A stretch of 64,000 nucleotides of DNA, from positions 1,739,327 through 1,803,326 of the forward strand of contig JANAVB010005598.1 in the NCBI GenBank assembly GCA_029216955.1, given 5' to 3'. Below the pieces are notes generated by a model. That model was not told the DNA's origin, searched no databases, and saw nothing but the letters and a program-made list of their open reading frames with translations. Below are positions 1 through 12,847 of the stretch, piece after piece. Each line of letters opens with the position of its first letter. Within the stretch, counting starts at the first letter, position 1. The position numbers and the translations under genes are program-made. The DNA is from Iris pallida. Taxonomy: Eukaryota > Streptophyta > Magnoliopsida > Asparagales > Iridaceae.

Positions 1-278
1 TTGGTCAATTTTTTATAAATTTAAATTAAAACTTGATTTATCCAATTTCAAACTTATAATTGATCAAAATAAGTACTTAAAATAATATTCAATATTATTC
101 AAAATTTGTAAAATATATTTCCATAAATACAAAATTCTTATTTAAAGTATTTTGGCAAATCTCTTTGTCATTCAAAATAATTATGATTTCCTTTACAGAA
201 ATTAAATTAAAATTTCTATCACAAAATATTTAAAATAAAGTAAATAAAATTTTGAATAATTCGGGAACATGGATTATA
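1..278 (-). repeat. Element D, inner part of the 3' LTR (5'-truncated by window edge)
   Basis: AT-rich sequence ending just before a polypurine-tract block (plus strand ATCTACCCACC followed by TTGTCCTCGAATT). Read on the minus strand this is the usual end of a Gypsy interior joined to its 3' LTR. The conventional terminal CA appears mutated (TTATA where related elements show TTACA). The rest of this LTR lies left of the window. The same sequence recurs at 56820-57100. Confidence 0.6.
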
Positions 279-1396
279 AATCTACCCACCTAAAAAAAAT
301 TGTCCTCGAATTAAAAAAATCTTGGATACACATGAAAAGTAATAAAATATCATAATAAGAAAGCATTGATCATTTGAAAGAATAAAAAAAAATTCTTAAA
401 ATAAAAATATTGATCAAATCATTTGTCAAAGAAGAATGAGAGTGAAAGAGACAAAATAGATACGGTTTGGCTTGGATGTGGAATCTAGTTTATGGCATTG
501 AATCTTAAAAGATTCTAGGACACACAATTTTTAGATAACTAAAAAAATATGATCAAGGAATATAGTTAGAGAAGTTTGGCCTACCAAACCTCTCATTAAT
601 GTCTTATCATATTCCTTGGTCAATTATCAAAAAAAAAATCTTCAATATTATAAATCGTTATCCTCAAAAGTATTTAAAAAATCCTCAATTCCAAATCATT
701 ATCCTCAAAATATTTCAAAATCCTCAATTCCAATCTTGAAATTTAATCAATAATTCAATACTCAAGGTTTTCAAATTTATGTCCAATCATAATCTTCAAA
801 TTTAAACTCCACAAAATTTAAATTCTTCAAAAATATTTCAAACTTAATCCATTCTTCCATAACATATTCAATATTTTAGATTCAATAAATCTCCTTTCTT
901 ATCACAATTTTTTTAACATTAATCAAATCAAAATAATTTTCCTAGCAACAAACACTTTCATCAATTTACACAAAAATTTAAACTTCAAAGCATCAAAAAT
1001 TTAATTACTCTAATATTCAACAATTGATTATCCTCGAAGAATATAATTTACCAACAGAAAAGTATACCCATATTTGATCATACCATCTTAACAAAACACA
1101 ATATTATATCCTCACATAAAATTTATCAAATTCATCTAATCTTAAATTTCAAGGTTTATTCCTATCTTAACCACATAGCCTATATAACATCTTAACTACC
1201 CAAGAAGTCAAATTGAATAATTAAGGGCTTCCCTATTGCATACCTAATCCTAGATATCTTCCTAAAAATTAAATCAATCCTAACTGTGAATTAGCATTTC
1301 CTACTCACAGACTCGCAGTAGTACGACTAATTTAGGTACTACCACGAGTTCGCATAATTTTTGCAAAAATGGACCCACATGGATCATCATAAAACT
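279..1396 (-). mobile_element. Element D interior: short non-coding LTR retrotransposon body
   Basis: About 1.1 kb between the polypurine block (279-310) and the start of the 5' LTR at 1397. No reading frame resembles Gag or Pol; the only open stretch, near 1361-1582, runs into the LTR and has no recognisable motif. The right 180 bases are homologous to the leader of element C (20440-20620), including a hairpin and a degraded primer-binding block at 1371-1390. This fits a non-autonomous (LARD/TRIM-like) derivative that kept only cis signals. Confidence 0.6.
1312..1348 (-). other. Conserved leader hairpin of element D
   Basis: On the minus (element sense) strand the arms are CTCGTGGTAGTAC and GTACTACTGCGAG around an 11-base loop. 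All 13 positions pair if G-U is allowed. On the plus strand the two wobble pairs would be A-C mismatches, so the structure favours the sense RNA. Homologous hairpins lie at 20537-20573 (element C) and 58147-58183 (second copy of D). It sits about 30 bases inside the primer-binding block, where packaging or dimerisation signals of LTR elements are often found. Confidence 0.6.
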
Positions 1397-3089
1397 TGTC
1401 ACTTCCTGCTCCCACTTTGGGATACGAGTTTGTGGCCAAGTTCAGCCTACGCTGCAGTATCGACGGTAGTATGTTGTTTAGACCTCAATAATAATCTTAA
1501 ATCCAAATATATAATATTTGTTCATAAAATCATCAATTTGCTCCTTCACAATAACTATTCAATTAATTTCCAAATCCAATAATACATCAAATAATTCAGG
1601 AACAAACCGATAAATATTAAATTCAGGAACTATGTAATCTATCCCAAATCTAAATGGCCTCATATGTCTTATCTCCTTCCAACAAGGGTCCATGGTACAA
1701 AATAACAAGTCACCAAAATTTGTCAACGAATCCAGTCAGGAATAGAAAAGTACAAGTTTAAGACAACATGACAAAAATAATATAAAGCAATAAAACACTA
1801 AGCATGTGAACCAATGAAGAGGAACGTATACAATATGATCAAGAAAACAAGGAATATGATAAATCGATAACAACAAGTAGCAGGTATAAAAAACTGAGGA
1901 AGTCCACTAAATACAGTAAATATGCATATGTGACGAGAAGTACAACGTTCCTACATGTGGAGGCGTAGGTGAACGATACGGACTAGCATCATTCAACAAA
2001 TCATGATCATTCAACTCAAAGCAGCAATAAAGCATATAAGATATGGAATAAACTTTATCCATTGTCTATACAACATACCTGCATAAAATACATAAAATAA
2101 TACTTACAGCTCCTGCACAAGACAATCATTAACATGCATTCGAACTTGGTCGTTGGTGGATACCGCACAAAAGGACATCCCAACTTGGTATTGCGACGTA
2201 CCATCCAAAGGTCGCAAGCCTCAATGAATGTCCACAATACCTCATGCCACCATAGCACGACCAATTGTTTCCACCTAGGTCGAATCGGTCCAAGTGCCCC
2301 AAGTACCATTAGAGGAAACTAACTCAAACCTTGTGCAAAAGACATCCATGACCATTCGAATGCATAACCGAATCAACAATAATATAATTTTCATGGTAGT
2401 AAGTAAGTAAGCCAACAGAGAACCCAAAATTTCATATTTATCATCTCAGGCATCAATTTGGAGACTAATCAGTCCCCCACTTCTCATCATTTTATTATCC
2501 TATCAATTCATCACATTTCACATTTCTCACATCATTTTACTTATTCAAGGAACATGCAGCATTTTATCATTTGGTGTATTAATATTATCACTCATCATCA
2601 TATGTCAATTACACTAGCATGTTAGTAGTATCAGCTTGTGGCATTTCTATCACTCAATTTGCATCATCAATCAGTGGACATAGTAAGGTAAGCAAGAGAA
2701 TTCATTTAGTTAGCATGAAGGAGTAATGAAGAAGGGACAAACCACCATAGAGAATCTACCACTCACCAATTAGAAATTATCGAGAGGAAAGGAACACTTG
2801 CGCGGTCAGTCTCTAGCTACGCATCCACTTGAAATGGCACCAACACATGATCAATACACCTTCTTTATATATTCCTTTCTTTCAGAATTCTCAAGAATGA
2901 ATACACGAAAATTCGATAAAAATGAGCAAGATCAAATCATCGAAAACTAATCAAGAAAACGCATCCACCAAAACCAAGCAGCAAAAACATCCAGCGAAAA
3001 ACTCTTTGACTCATTTCAAGAGAAAGTTCAATCAGTTGGAAAGGTTCTTATACATTCGTCCGTGATCGATTCGAAGTCGACGGTAAGTT
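1397..3089 (-). repeat. Element D 5' LTR, terminal part, interrupted by element A
   Basis: The block starts TGTCACTTCCTGCTCCC right after the degraded primer-binding block, the same arrangement as TGTCACGACCCGC in elements A and C. It runs 1.7 kb until element A's LTR begins at 3090. Its continuation beyond A is not present in the window, because A's far LTR is truncated and joined to other sequence. No gene is visible; the short open frames near 2055-2322 are AT-rich and overlap on both strands. Confidence 0.5.
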
Positions 3090-6000
3090 TGTCACGACCC
3101 GCACCCTAGAGTAAGGGCACGAGACGTGGGTACGTCCAGCCTACGCCGCAGTGCGGTGGTAGAACGCTGTCCTAGGTCACAATATCTAACAATATATGCT
3201 AACAGTTTATACTCCCCGAATGGGGGTGACATAGCAGAATGTAAACTCAATCACAACTAAGGAAGAAGAAGCACGATATGATATAGAACTCAAATGAAAT
3301 ACAGATGATCAGAAGAGTCTAAGTGTCTAAGATAACAACTCAGCAAACATCCAGAAATACAAGTCTCAACTACAGAGTATGAAAGAATATACAATCCAGA
3401 TCTCAATGACAGAAATAGTAAAACCTAGACTAAACTAGTCCAAATACAACATAAGTAAGATAAAGCCTAACTAAACTAGTCTAGGCAGTAGGGGTAATGT
3501 CATCAGCTAGAGTTGGGTCCTCCTGAGAGTCCAGCTCACAAGGGTCGTCTAGGGCTGTCCCATAGAAGGTGTCAACACCAGTCATCCTCGTCCTCTGTAA
3601 ACATTAACGGTGCCCAATCAGGACGGAGCGAGCGAGCACAATACATCTCAACAGTTCATAGCAGGTTAGAAAATATAATCATGCAGTAAAGTAAGATACA
3701 GGAAACTGAAGAAAGTTTAGAATGTAAACAGAGAGAGAACGGTAATAGAAATATCTACTATAAGTAGAGAACTAACAGTGGCTAGTGAGTCAGAGTACAA
3801 TATAAATATGTGAATGGCATAGGTGATTCTGATACTACACTACGGAAAGATTTGATGCTACATACTTGGATATTATTCACATGTCTACTTCTACTCCCCG
3901 TACCCCCAATCAATACACAAGGATCCAGCCAGGTTATGTTATGATTCATGTAACGGCCCCCGAAGGGTGTACATGATAGTCCCATAAATGGGGATTCTAG
4001 GAAAGCCCATAAATAGGGGATTCAAGGAAGACTCTGTGATCATGAGAGTACATGTCACAAGTGATCAATAACCATGAAGCATAGTGATAAACAATGTAAG
4101 TGAAACGTACAGAACATGTAGTATCGATGCTTCCTGAGGGGATAACATCTCAAGAAGGGATCCATATAGTACTAATCCGTGTGACCAACGTGACAGTATT
4201 AAGTAAAGTAATTTAAAGTAGGAGAATAATTCTAACAGGATATGAAATGATCAGAGAATGTACTCGCCTGTATCCTGAGTGTCCGGATAAAAAGTACTAT
4301 CGAGGAGAGGTGTCTGGCTCCGAATCAGAATAGCACAAGTCACAACAAGTCCAAAATGGTAACATAAAGTTCTACTATGTATTCTACATGATTCTAGGTC
4401 AATCTAGACCAAAGTCAACTCTTGGTCAACTTTGGTCAATTCTAGAAGTCAAACTAGGTCAACTAGGGCTAACCAAGTCTAAACTAGTCAAATTAGCCTA
4501 TGCTAGTCTAACTAGGTCTAATCAAGACTAAACAAGTGTAACTAGATTCTCTCTAGGCAAACAGACAACCATAGGCCATGAGCCCTAGGCTATAGGCTAT
4601 ATCATGCCCAAGCCAAACCATATCACATATATACAAAACAATATATATCTAAAATATAATACACATGCATATTATAATATATAGGATACCTATATATACA
4701 TCTCACATACATATATATACATGTGTACACATAGAGAGTTAGAGAGGGGAAACTTAAATGTGAGTGTGTGTACATGTGTGACAGAATTGGTGTGTGATCA
4801 TCATGAGTGTGTGAGGGCCATGTGGCAGGAATTGGGAGTGTGTATATTGAGTTCATGAGTGTACCTGGTATAACAGGAAACAACAGTGTGGCATATGACA
4901 CAGAGGGGTGTAGTGAGGAATTGTGTGTGTTAATGTGTAATAGCCATGTGTGTGTGTGAACAGTTGTGTATAACACATGGCTCAAGTGTATAACACATGT
5001 TCTCAGTCCATACCTTTCTCAGGTTTTTACACAAAAAGGAAATTCTCATTTCTTTTATACTTAACAGTCAAAACCCATGGTATACATAGGTAATGTATCA
5101 AAACCATTTAGTTTCCTGAATCTCAGATATTAACATTAACATTTGAAATCAAACCCAATCTAATCATGACTGAAATCTCAGTTTTACTCTAACAGTGAAT
5201 CAAACTAATTTAGTGAACAAGGTGAACCCAGGTTCAAATGTCTCAGAAATTCAAAGATCTTGAACGATTTAGGATTCCTATTCAGGTTTATAAAGCATTC
5301 ATCTCAGGAATTGAAGAACTGTGGTATACAAATATACAAGTGTAGAGTGTGTGTGTGAAAATATGAGGGAAAAACCTGTGTGTGTTAGAAGGGAAGATGC
5401 AGAAAAACGTGATAGGAAATAAGAGGGTGGCCTGTGTGTGGGTGTTAAGTGACTGAGATTTGTAATGTGTGTGGGTGATGTTACAAAACAGTGTAAAGGA
5501 AAAAACAGTATGACAGATTTCAGTTTGTGTTTGTGAACTGTGTGTATGAGTGATAGGAATAGATGTGTCATGTGTGAGGTAATTTACACAGATGTATGTG
5601 AATCATGACAGTGTGTGTAAAGTCAGGATTAACAAACCAATTTGGCAGTTCAATCAAAATGAATCAGTAGCAACCCAAAAACTAAATTCGAAACTCATTG
5701 ATCACAAACCACACACCAACATAATTACTAACCCTGACACATGTAGGTAAACCTAATTAACCATGAACATCATTGAAATCAGTTAACAAACAGTAAGGGT
5801 TCACTTAAAATTGATAACAGTGTTCATACACTGATACATGGAATTTTTATTTCGAAACCCAATTATTTTTACCATTCAAATTCACAAACAGGTGTATAGA
5901 TGTGTTCTCCATATGACATGTGTCTAGGGAATGCCATTCGTGTCCACAAACAGAACACGAATGTGTCCAAATAATTTAAATACTCAAAACACAGAACTGA

Positions 6001-7516
6001 CACAGCAGTGTCGTACGACGAGGACAGAGCCTCGTGCTCACGACACAGAGGGACACGCATCTCGTGCTCATGTCTATGGGTTCGCCTAGTGTCCTCGTAG
6101 GTTCGTGTCACCCTGATTTGGGTCCTAATGTGTCGTGTCCAAAGATCTAGGACCGTATCCGAAGCCAATCATCACACGTGCACAGTGTAGTGGAGTCCCC
6201 TTACGGGGTCAAGTGCTCATCGGACACGACACGAGAGTGTCTCAAACTATGAGGACCTTGTGTCAGTGTCTGCCCCTAGGGCTGTGTCCAATCTTAGGTG
6301 TCCACGTGTTGTATTTGTCCGATACAGCCCCCGAGTAGCAGGGAGCCGTACAGTACAGAAACGCGTGGGTTCGTGTCCTTGTGCGTGTCTGACACACACA
6401 AAAACAAGCTCAGTCATCCAGGAAGCAATTAACAACATCAAAACCTAAAATCCTATTCAAAAACTTCCCAAAATTTAGGTCAAAATCCCCTTTGGGGCAT
6501 TTCAGCAAACACCTAGGTTCCTGTCGGATACGTGTCCGATACGGACACGAAATGAATACACCAAGACACGAAACTAATTCTTAATTTGGGGACTCCTAGG
6601 TCTAGGTTAATATACAAAATAACAACAACTATAATAGAGTTTTAGGGAATTACCTATAGGTATCAATCTCCTCAAAAACTCTAAAGAGGGGGTATTCTTC
6701 TTGCTTCCCACACTTCACCAAATTATTCACAAACTGAGAAAAACTTTCACAAACAGCAAGAACACACTAATTAGAACCTATTGCAATTTTTGGATTAAAA
6801 AGGAATTAAAATGGATTTGATATGAATTTCTAAAGTTGGGGATTTACCTCTTTCTAAACTTGAGATCTATTTCCAAGGGAGGCTAACCCTAAATGAAGGA
6901 GGCATTAAATAGGGTGGGATTCCCTAGGTGGCTGGCCATAGTGGGTTAGGGTTAGGGTTTAGTGATGGGCTATGGGCCTTGGGCAAGTTTCACAAGCTAT
7001 GGCTAAGTGATTATCTATTGGTCTCAAAACCATAAGTCATGACTTATGACTTAACCCTCTCTATTCTAACTCGAGTCTAAAAGACTAAATCATGGGTTAA
7101 CTCTAGTTAGACTAGGATTACTTAACCTAACCAAGGCAGTCACAACTAGGGTTAGCTTCTAGACTAGTCTACCAAAGTCAATGTTAGTCAAAGTCAACCT
7201 AGTCAACCATCATCCAAAATAATTCCTAAAAATTTCCATAAATTCAAATAAATAATATTAAAATCAAATAAACCCAAAAATGACAAAATGCCCTCAAGCT
7301 AAAAATGATAAATGAATATCTAATCACATGGCTAGGCTCAAGATCACTATCTCTAGGGTTACACTAGCAAAACACCAAACCACAAGTCATGATTTTTAAA
7401 TAGTTTAAAAATGATTAAAAATCACCAAAAAATCATAATATGAATAAATATCAATAAATAATAATTATAATTACAAAATTTCAAAATTACCCTCATCTGG
7501 AAAACTGGGTGTTACA
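3090..7516 (-). repeat. Element A 3' LTR, complete, 4.4 kb
   Basis: The LTR begins TGTCACGACCCGC and ends GGGTGTTACA on the plus strand, giving TG...CA termini, and is followed directly by a polypurine block (7517-7560). The first 2.5 kb is repeated at 9827-12355 and the first 4.07 kb at 59927-64000. It contains GT-rich runs (4740-5600), a zone rich in GTGTCC/GGACAC (5930-6560) with the palindrome CGTGTCCG-ATA-CGGACACG at 6531-6549, and a TATA-like box near 6904 on the minus strand. Several open frames exist but none carries a recognisable domain. At 4.4 kb it is long even for a plant Gypsy LTR. Confidence 0.85.
6904..6911 (-). promoter_or_regulatory. Candidate LTR promoter TATA box of element A
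   Basis: Minus-strand TATTTAAT lies about 600 bases into the LTR in element sense. It is followed by a leader that reaches a good 5' splice-site match (GAG|GTAAATC, boundary 6848/6847). Position and orientation fit a U3/R promoter. No initiation site can be proved from sequence alone. Confidence 0.4.
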
Positions 7517-9826
7517 ATCCTACCCACCTTATAAAAATTTCGTCCTCGAAATTAAGATGATCGCACCCCCTTCTAGGTCAAACATAGTCAAGGATCAATC
7601 ACTAGTCAATTTTCTCAATATCCTAGTACTTGGTCATCAGCTGGTCAACTTCTTAGGATTTTACCTATGCTAGCTACCTAAGTGTTAGCAACTAGAATTT
7701 AGCAAAAAGAGAAACTCTATAATAGGCTAGCTCTTAACTTCCCAATCCTATCAAGTCATCCATAACTAAGTACCTACAAGCTGAGCACACCAATCCCAAA
7801 TACCACATATATATGCTCAAGAACAACAACCCATCACATATATCCTAAGTATATCATCTGCAATCTATATGTATATAGGCCTCTCAGTCTTAGGTGAACT
7901 ACAACTATACTAAGGACAGGCTCTGGTCATGGGTGCCTCACTGGAAAAAGGTAAGGAAAGTAATAACAATCATGAAGGCTGTAAGGCATACTAACATCCT
8001 ATATGTAAACTGGTTGGTATTATAATAACAGGGAAATCATCTACAATGGGTTACTATTCTAATACCACTACTAACTACCATCTCTAGGGTACAGACACCC
8101 TACAAGTCATCATATCATTACACTATGAAGATCTACCTATGAATAAGTTCTACAAACTAAAATATCCCTACTCCTAAGTTATTTGATGGAATACAATTTT
8201 AAAAACAACAGAAGGGTATGACAGAGATGATAGGTTGAAACCTTCTCAAGATAAAATCTGATAATCATATGCGTCTGTCCAAAATCATGTTACTCAGAGT
8301 CTTCGTCATGTTAGTGAGCAAGGCTATGATAATCACAGAGTCCTTGACCAAGGCACATACTTCTAGAATATGGTATTTAAAATTTTTGTATTGCCGCATG
8401 CTTGGCAGCGAAAACCTTAAATTCCCACACCCGAGAAATATATCCTAAATCTGACTATATGTCCTCACTATGCCAGCTAACACGACTATCGAAGATTCTA
8501 GATTCCATAACTGGGTGACCTACCCATATGATTCATCTTAGAAGAAAATCAAACATAACACAAGAACAACAGGACAAAATTGATCAATCAACAAGAAACA
8601 GAGGGAATCGAAATTTCAAGGCAGTTATAAGAGGCAATTTTGAAAATGGAATCAAAAGAACGAAACCTGCAACTAGATCTCCAATGGCCTGAGCATCCTC
8701 GACTGTCCCGGCGAAAGCTCCCTGTTGGCCTCCCCTGGCCTGCTGCTGGTGCTGAACGAATCTCTGCTGCTGTGTCGGCAGGGCTGGTCCCCTCTGCTGG
8801 CCTGCTGGAGCTCTGACTACTGCTCCTGAGCTGTCTGTCCCGATGACTTGGGACACTCTCTCAGCCGATGATCGGATCCTCCGCAAAGTAAATATCTGCC
8901 CAGCCTCTTTCGGTATTCGCCCCAGTCGTGCCCTGGTTTCTTACAGTAAGGGCAACTGGTAATATGCTGTCTAGGGTCTGTTGCGTCTGTAACGGTGGTC
9001 CCCTCGGCTGCTCTGTCGGAGCCCTAGCTCCTGCTACTACCTGAGTCAGTATTGTCTGGCTCTTGGGACATTCCCTCAGCTGGTGGTCCGCTGCTCCACA
9101 AAGTAGGCACTTGCCCAGTCTCTTCCTGCACTCACCCCATTCATGCCCTAGCTTCTTGCAGTAGGGACAACTGATTATCTGCTGTCTGGGTGTCTGATAC
9201 TGTCTGGGCTGCTGCTGAACAGGCCTCTGCTGATACTGATGTTGAATCTGTACATGAGGCCTCTTAGCCTGACCTCTACTGCTGCTAACTCCATGAATGT
9301 CATGTCCCCTCTTGAATAATTGTTGCCGCTGAGTTACTACTATTTGCTGGAAGAAGGAGAACAACCACGCCACGTCCTGATCCTGATGGCGACTGCTGCT
9401 GAAGAACGTTCGGGATGACTGGGAAAGTCTCAAAGTAGGAAGAGGTGCACCATAAGCTGCAGATATCCCAGCCTAAGCTGGCAAACAGAGCTGCAGTCTC
9501 GGGGCCCTGCTGATCAGGACGAGCAGTGGTAGACCCCTCAGTGGTGTCTTCCCTATCGAGATGAGATCGTGCCTCCATAACCATTCTGAAGACATATCAA
9601 ACGAGAGGATAATCACTGAGAATGAAGCGATAACATCAAGGAGGACGGTTTATTTTCAAGGAAAGACAATAATGCAGCAATTTTAGGTAACAAGAATCTG
9701 ATTTAAGAGTTTTTCCTAATGTGATTGAGTACCTCCAAAATATCCTAATCCTACTGCAGGCTGTAGTGATACTCTAGTTCGAATATACTACACAAACTCG
9801 ACCTACGTGGGCCACTACTAAAAATG
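7517..9826 (-). mobile_element. Element A interior: Gag-only non-autonomous Gypsy body
   Basis: A 2.3 kb interior between two copies of the same LTR. On the minus strand it runs from a primer-binding-like block (GTGGCCCACGTAGGTC, about 9800-9815), through a broken gag (8584-9584), then about 1 kb without coding signal (7560-8580), to a polypurine block beside the 3' LTR. No protease, RT, RNase H or integrase is present. The organisation matches terminal-repeat retrotransposons with a Gag domain. A small imperfect hairpin (TGTAGTGATA / TATACTACA, 9762-9792) lies beside the primer-binding block. Confidence 0.75.
8584..9584 (-). pseudogene. gag: Broken gag of element A: nucleocapsid with duplicated CCHC knuckles
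   Basis: Three overlapping minus-strand frames (9584-9300, 9433-8861, 8886-8584) form one frameshifted Gag. The N-terminal piece has an acidic/polar start. The central piece has a Gln/Arg-rich basic linker, then two CX2CX4HX4C zinc knuckles (CPYCKKLGHEWGEC and CLLCGAADHQLREC). After a frameshift the knuckle pair is repeated as CPYCKKPGHDWGEY and CLLCGGSDHRLREC; the first of these has lost its last Cys (Tyr). The usual capsid region seen in element G (FKLLNPPF ... WW) is absent. The protein would bind RNA but could not by itself build a normal capsid. The related fragment at 12356-12838 has the same organisation. Confidence 0.8.
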
Positions 9827-12355
9827 TGTCACGACCCGCACCCTAGAGTAAGGGCACGAGACGTGGGTACGTCCAGCCTTCGCCGCAGTGTCGGCGGTAG
9901 AACGCTGTCCTAGGTCACAACATCTAACAATATATGCTAAGCAGTTTATACTCCCCGAATGGGGGTGACATAGAAGAATGTGAACTCAATCACAACTAAG
10001 GAAGAAGAAGCACGATATGATATAGAACTCAAATGAAATACAGATGATCAGAAGAGTCTAAGTGTCTAAGATAACAACTCAGTAAACATCCAGAAATACA
10101 AGTCTCAACTACAGAGTATGAAAGAATATATACAATCCAGATCTCAATGACAGAAATAGTAAAACCTAGACTAAACTAGTCCCAAGACAACATAAGTAAG
10201 ATAAAGCCTAACTAAACTAGTCTAGGCAGTAGGGGTAATGTCATCAGCTAGAGCTGGGTCCTCCTAAGAGTCCAGCTCACAAGTATCGTCTAGGGCTGTC
10301 CCATAGAAGGTGTCAACACCAGCCTCATCCTCGTCCTCTGTAAACATTCAACGGTGCCCAATCAGGACGGAGCAAGCACAATACATCTCAACAGTTCATA
10401 GCAGGTTAGAAAATATAATCATGCAGTAAAGTAAGATACAGGAAACTGAAGAAAGTACAGAATGTAAACAGAGAGAGAACGGTAATAGAAATATCTACTA
10501 TAAATAGAGAACTAATAGTGGCTAGTGAGTCAGAGTACAATATAAACATGTGAATGGCATAGGTGATTTTGATACTAACTACGGAAAGATTCTGATGCTA
10601 TACTACTTGGATATTATTCACATGTCTACTTTTACCTCCCGTACCCCAATCATACAAGGATCCAGCCAGTTATGTTATGATTCATGTAACGGCCCCCGAA
10701 AGGTGTACATGATAGTCCCATAATGGGATTCTAGGAAAGCCCATAAATGGGGATTCAAGGAAGACTCTGTGATCATGAAAGTACATGTCACAAGTGATCA
10801 ATGAACCATGAAGTATAGTGATACACAATGTAAGTGAAACGCACAGAACATGTAGTATCCGATGCTCCCTGAGGGGATAACATCTCAAAAGGGATTCATA
10901 GTACTAATCCGTGTGACCAATGTGACAGTATCAAGTAAAGTAATTTAAAGCAGAATAATTCTAACAGGATATAAAATGATCAGAGAATGTACTCGCCTGT
11001 ATCCTGAGTGTCCAGATAAAAGTACTGTCCGAGGAGAGGTGTTGGCTCCTAATCAGAACAGCACAAGTCACAACAAGTCCAAAATGGTAACATGAAGTTC
11101 TACTATGCATTCTACATGATTCTAGGTCAATCTAGACCAAAGTCAACTCTTGGTCAACTTTAGTCAACCCTAGAAGTCAAACTAGGTCAACTAGGGCTAA
11201 CCAAGTCTAAACCTAGTCAAATTAGCCTATGCTAGTCTAACTAGGTCTAATCAAGGCTAAACAAGTCTAACTACTCTCACTAGGCAAACAGATACACCAT
11301 AGGCCATGAGCCCTAGGCTATAGGCTATATCATGCCCAAGCCAACCATATCACATATATACATAACATATATCTAAAAAATACACACATATTATAAATAT
11401 AGGATACCTATATATACATCTCACTACATATATATATACATGTGTACACATAGAGAGTTAGAGGGGAAACTTACATATGTGAGTGTGTACATTGTGACAG
11501 AATTGGGTGTGTGATCATCATGAGTGTGTAAGGGCCATGTGTGGCAGGAATTGGGAGGAGTGTGTGTGAGTTCATGAGTGTATCTGTGTATAAACAGGGA
11601 AACAACAGTGGGCATATGACACAGAGGGGTGTGTAGTGAGGAATTGTGTGTGTTAATATGTAATAGCCATGTGTGTGTGTGAACAGTTGTGTATAACACA
11701 TGGCTCAAGTGTATAACACATGCTCTCAGTCCATACCATTCTCAGGTTTTTACAAAAAGGAAATTCTCAAATTTCTTTTACTTAACAGTCAAAACCCATA
11801 GGTATACATAGGTAATGTATCAAAACCATTTCAGTTTCCTGAATTTCAGATATTAACATTAATATTTGAAATCAAACCCAATCTAATCATGACTGAAATC
11901 TTAGTTTTACTCTAACAGTGAATCAAACTAATTTCAGTGAATACAAGGTGAACCTAGGTTCAAATGTCTCAAAAATTCAAAGATCTTAAACTCGGGTTTA
12001 GGATTCCTATTCAGGTTTATTAAAGCATTCATCTCAGGAATTGAAGAACTGTGGTATACAAATACAAGTGTAGTGTGTGTGTGTGAAAATGTGAGGGAAA
12101 AACCTGTTTGTGTGGTGTGTTAGAAGGAAGATGCAGGAAAACAGTGATAGGAAATAAGAGGGTGGCCTGTGTGTGGGTGTTAAGTAACTGAGATTTGTAA
12201 TGTGTGTGATGATGTTACAAAATAGTGTAAAGGGAAAAACAGTGTGACAGATTTTAGTTTGTGTGTGTATGAACTAGTGTATGAGTGATAGAAATAGATG
12301 TGTCATGTATGAGGGAATTTACACAGGGTATGTGAATCATGACAGTGTGTGTAAA
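9827..12355 (-). repeat. Element A 5' LTR, truncated
   Basis: Starts TGTCACGACCCGC and is collinear with 3090-5628, with small indels throughout. At about 12355 the homology stops in the GT-rich zone and the sequence switches to a gag fragment. The missing 1.9 kb includes the U3 and promoter part, so this copy of A cannot be transcribed from its own 5' LTR. No target-site duplication can be checked for A because this end is lost. Confidence 0.8.
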
Positions 12356-12838
12356 CAATTGTTGCCGATGATCGGATCTTCCGTAAAGTAAACATCTGCC
12401 AGCCTCTTCCGGCATTCGCCCCAGTCATGCCATGGTTTCTTACAGTAAGGGCAACTGGTAACATGCTGCTGTCTAGGGGTCTGCTGCGTCTGTAACGATG
12501 GTCCCCTCGGCTGCTCTGTCGGAGCCCTAGCTCCTGCTGCTACCTGAGTCAGTATTGTCTGGCTCTTGGATATTCCCTCAGCTGGTGGTCCGCTACTCCA
12601 CAAAGTAGGCACTTGCCCAGCCTCTTCCTGCACTCACCCATTCATGCCCTAGTTCTTGCAGTAGGGACAACTGATTGTCTGCTGTCTGGGTGCCTGATAC
12701 TGTCGGGGCTGCTGTTGAATAGGCCTCTGCTGATACTGATGCTGAATCTGTACATGAGGCCTCTTAGCCTGACCTCCACTACTGCTAACTCCATGAATGT
12801 CACGTCCCCTTTTGAACAATTGTTGCCGCTGAGTTTCC
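12356..12838 (-). pseudogene. Orphan gag zinc-knuckle fragment
   Basis: Minus-strand frames 12633-12337 and 12918-12649 carry the same basic linker (QLFKRGRDIHGVSSSGGQAKRPHVQIQ) and CCHC knuckles (CPYCKKPWHDWGEC) as element A's Gag. The fragment is collinear with about 8860-9328. It is bounded on both sides by the 12-mer CAATTGTTGCCG (12356-12367 and 12817-12828). It joins a truncated A LTR on the left and a truncated H-type LTR on the right, so it is a rearrangement product rather than an element. Confidence 0.75.
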
Positions 12839-12847
12839 ACTTTTGCT

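Noticed and set aside
5869..6448. Open frames on both strands in A's LTR, conserved in the second copy
   Set aside because: Conservation reflects a recent segmental duplication; frames overlap on both strands and carry no domain.
6940..6965. Telomere-like TTAGGGTTAGGGTTTAG
   Set aside because: Only about two imperfect units, inside an LTR next to a TATA-like box; no interstitial telomere array.
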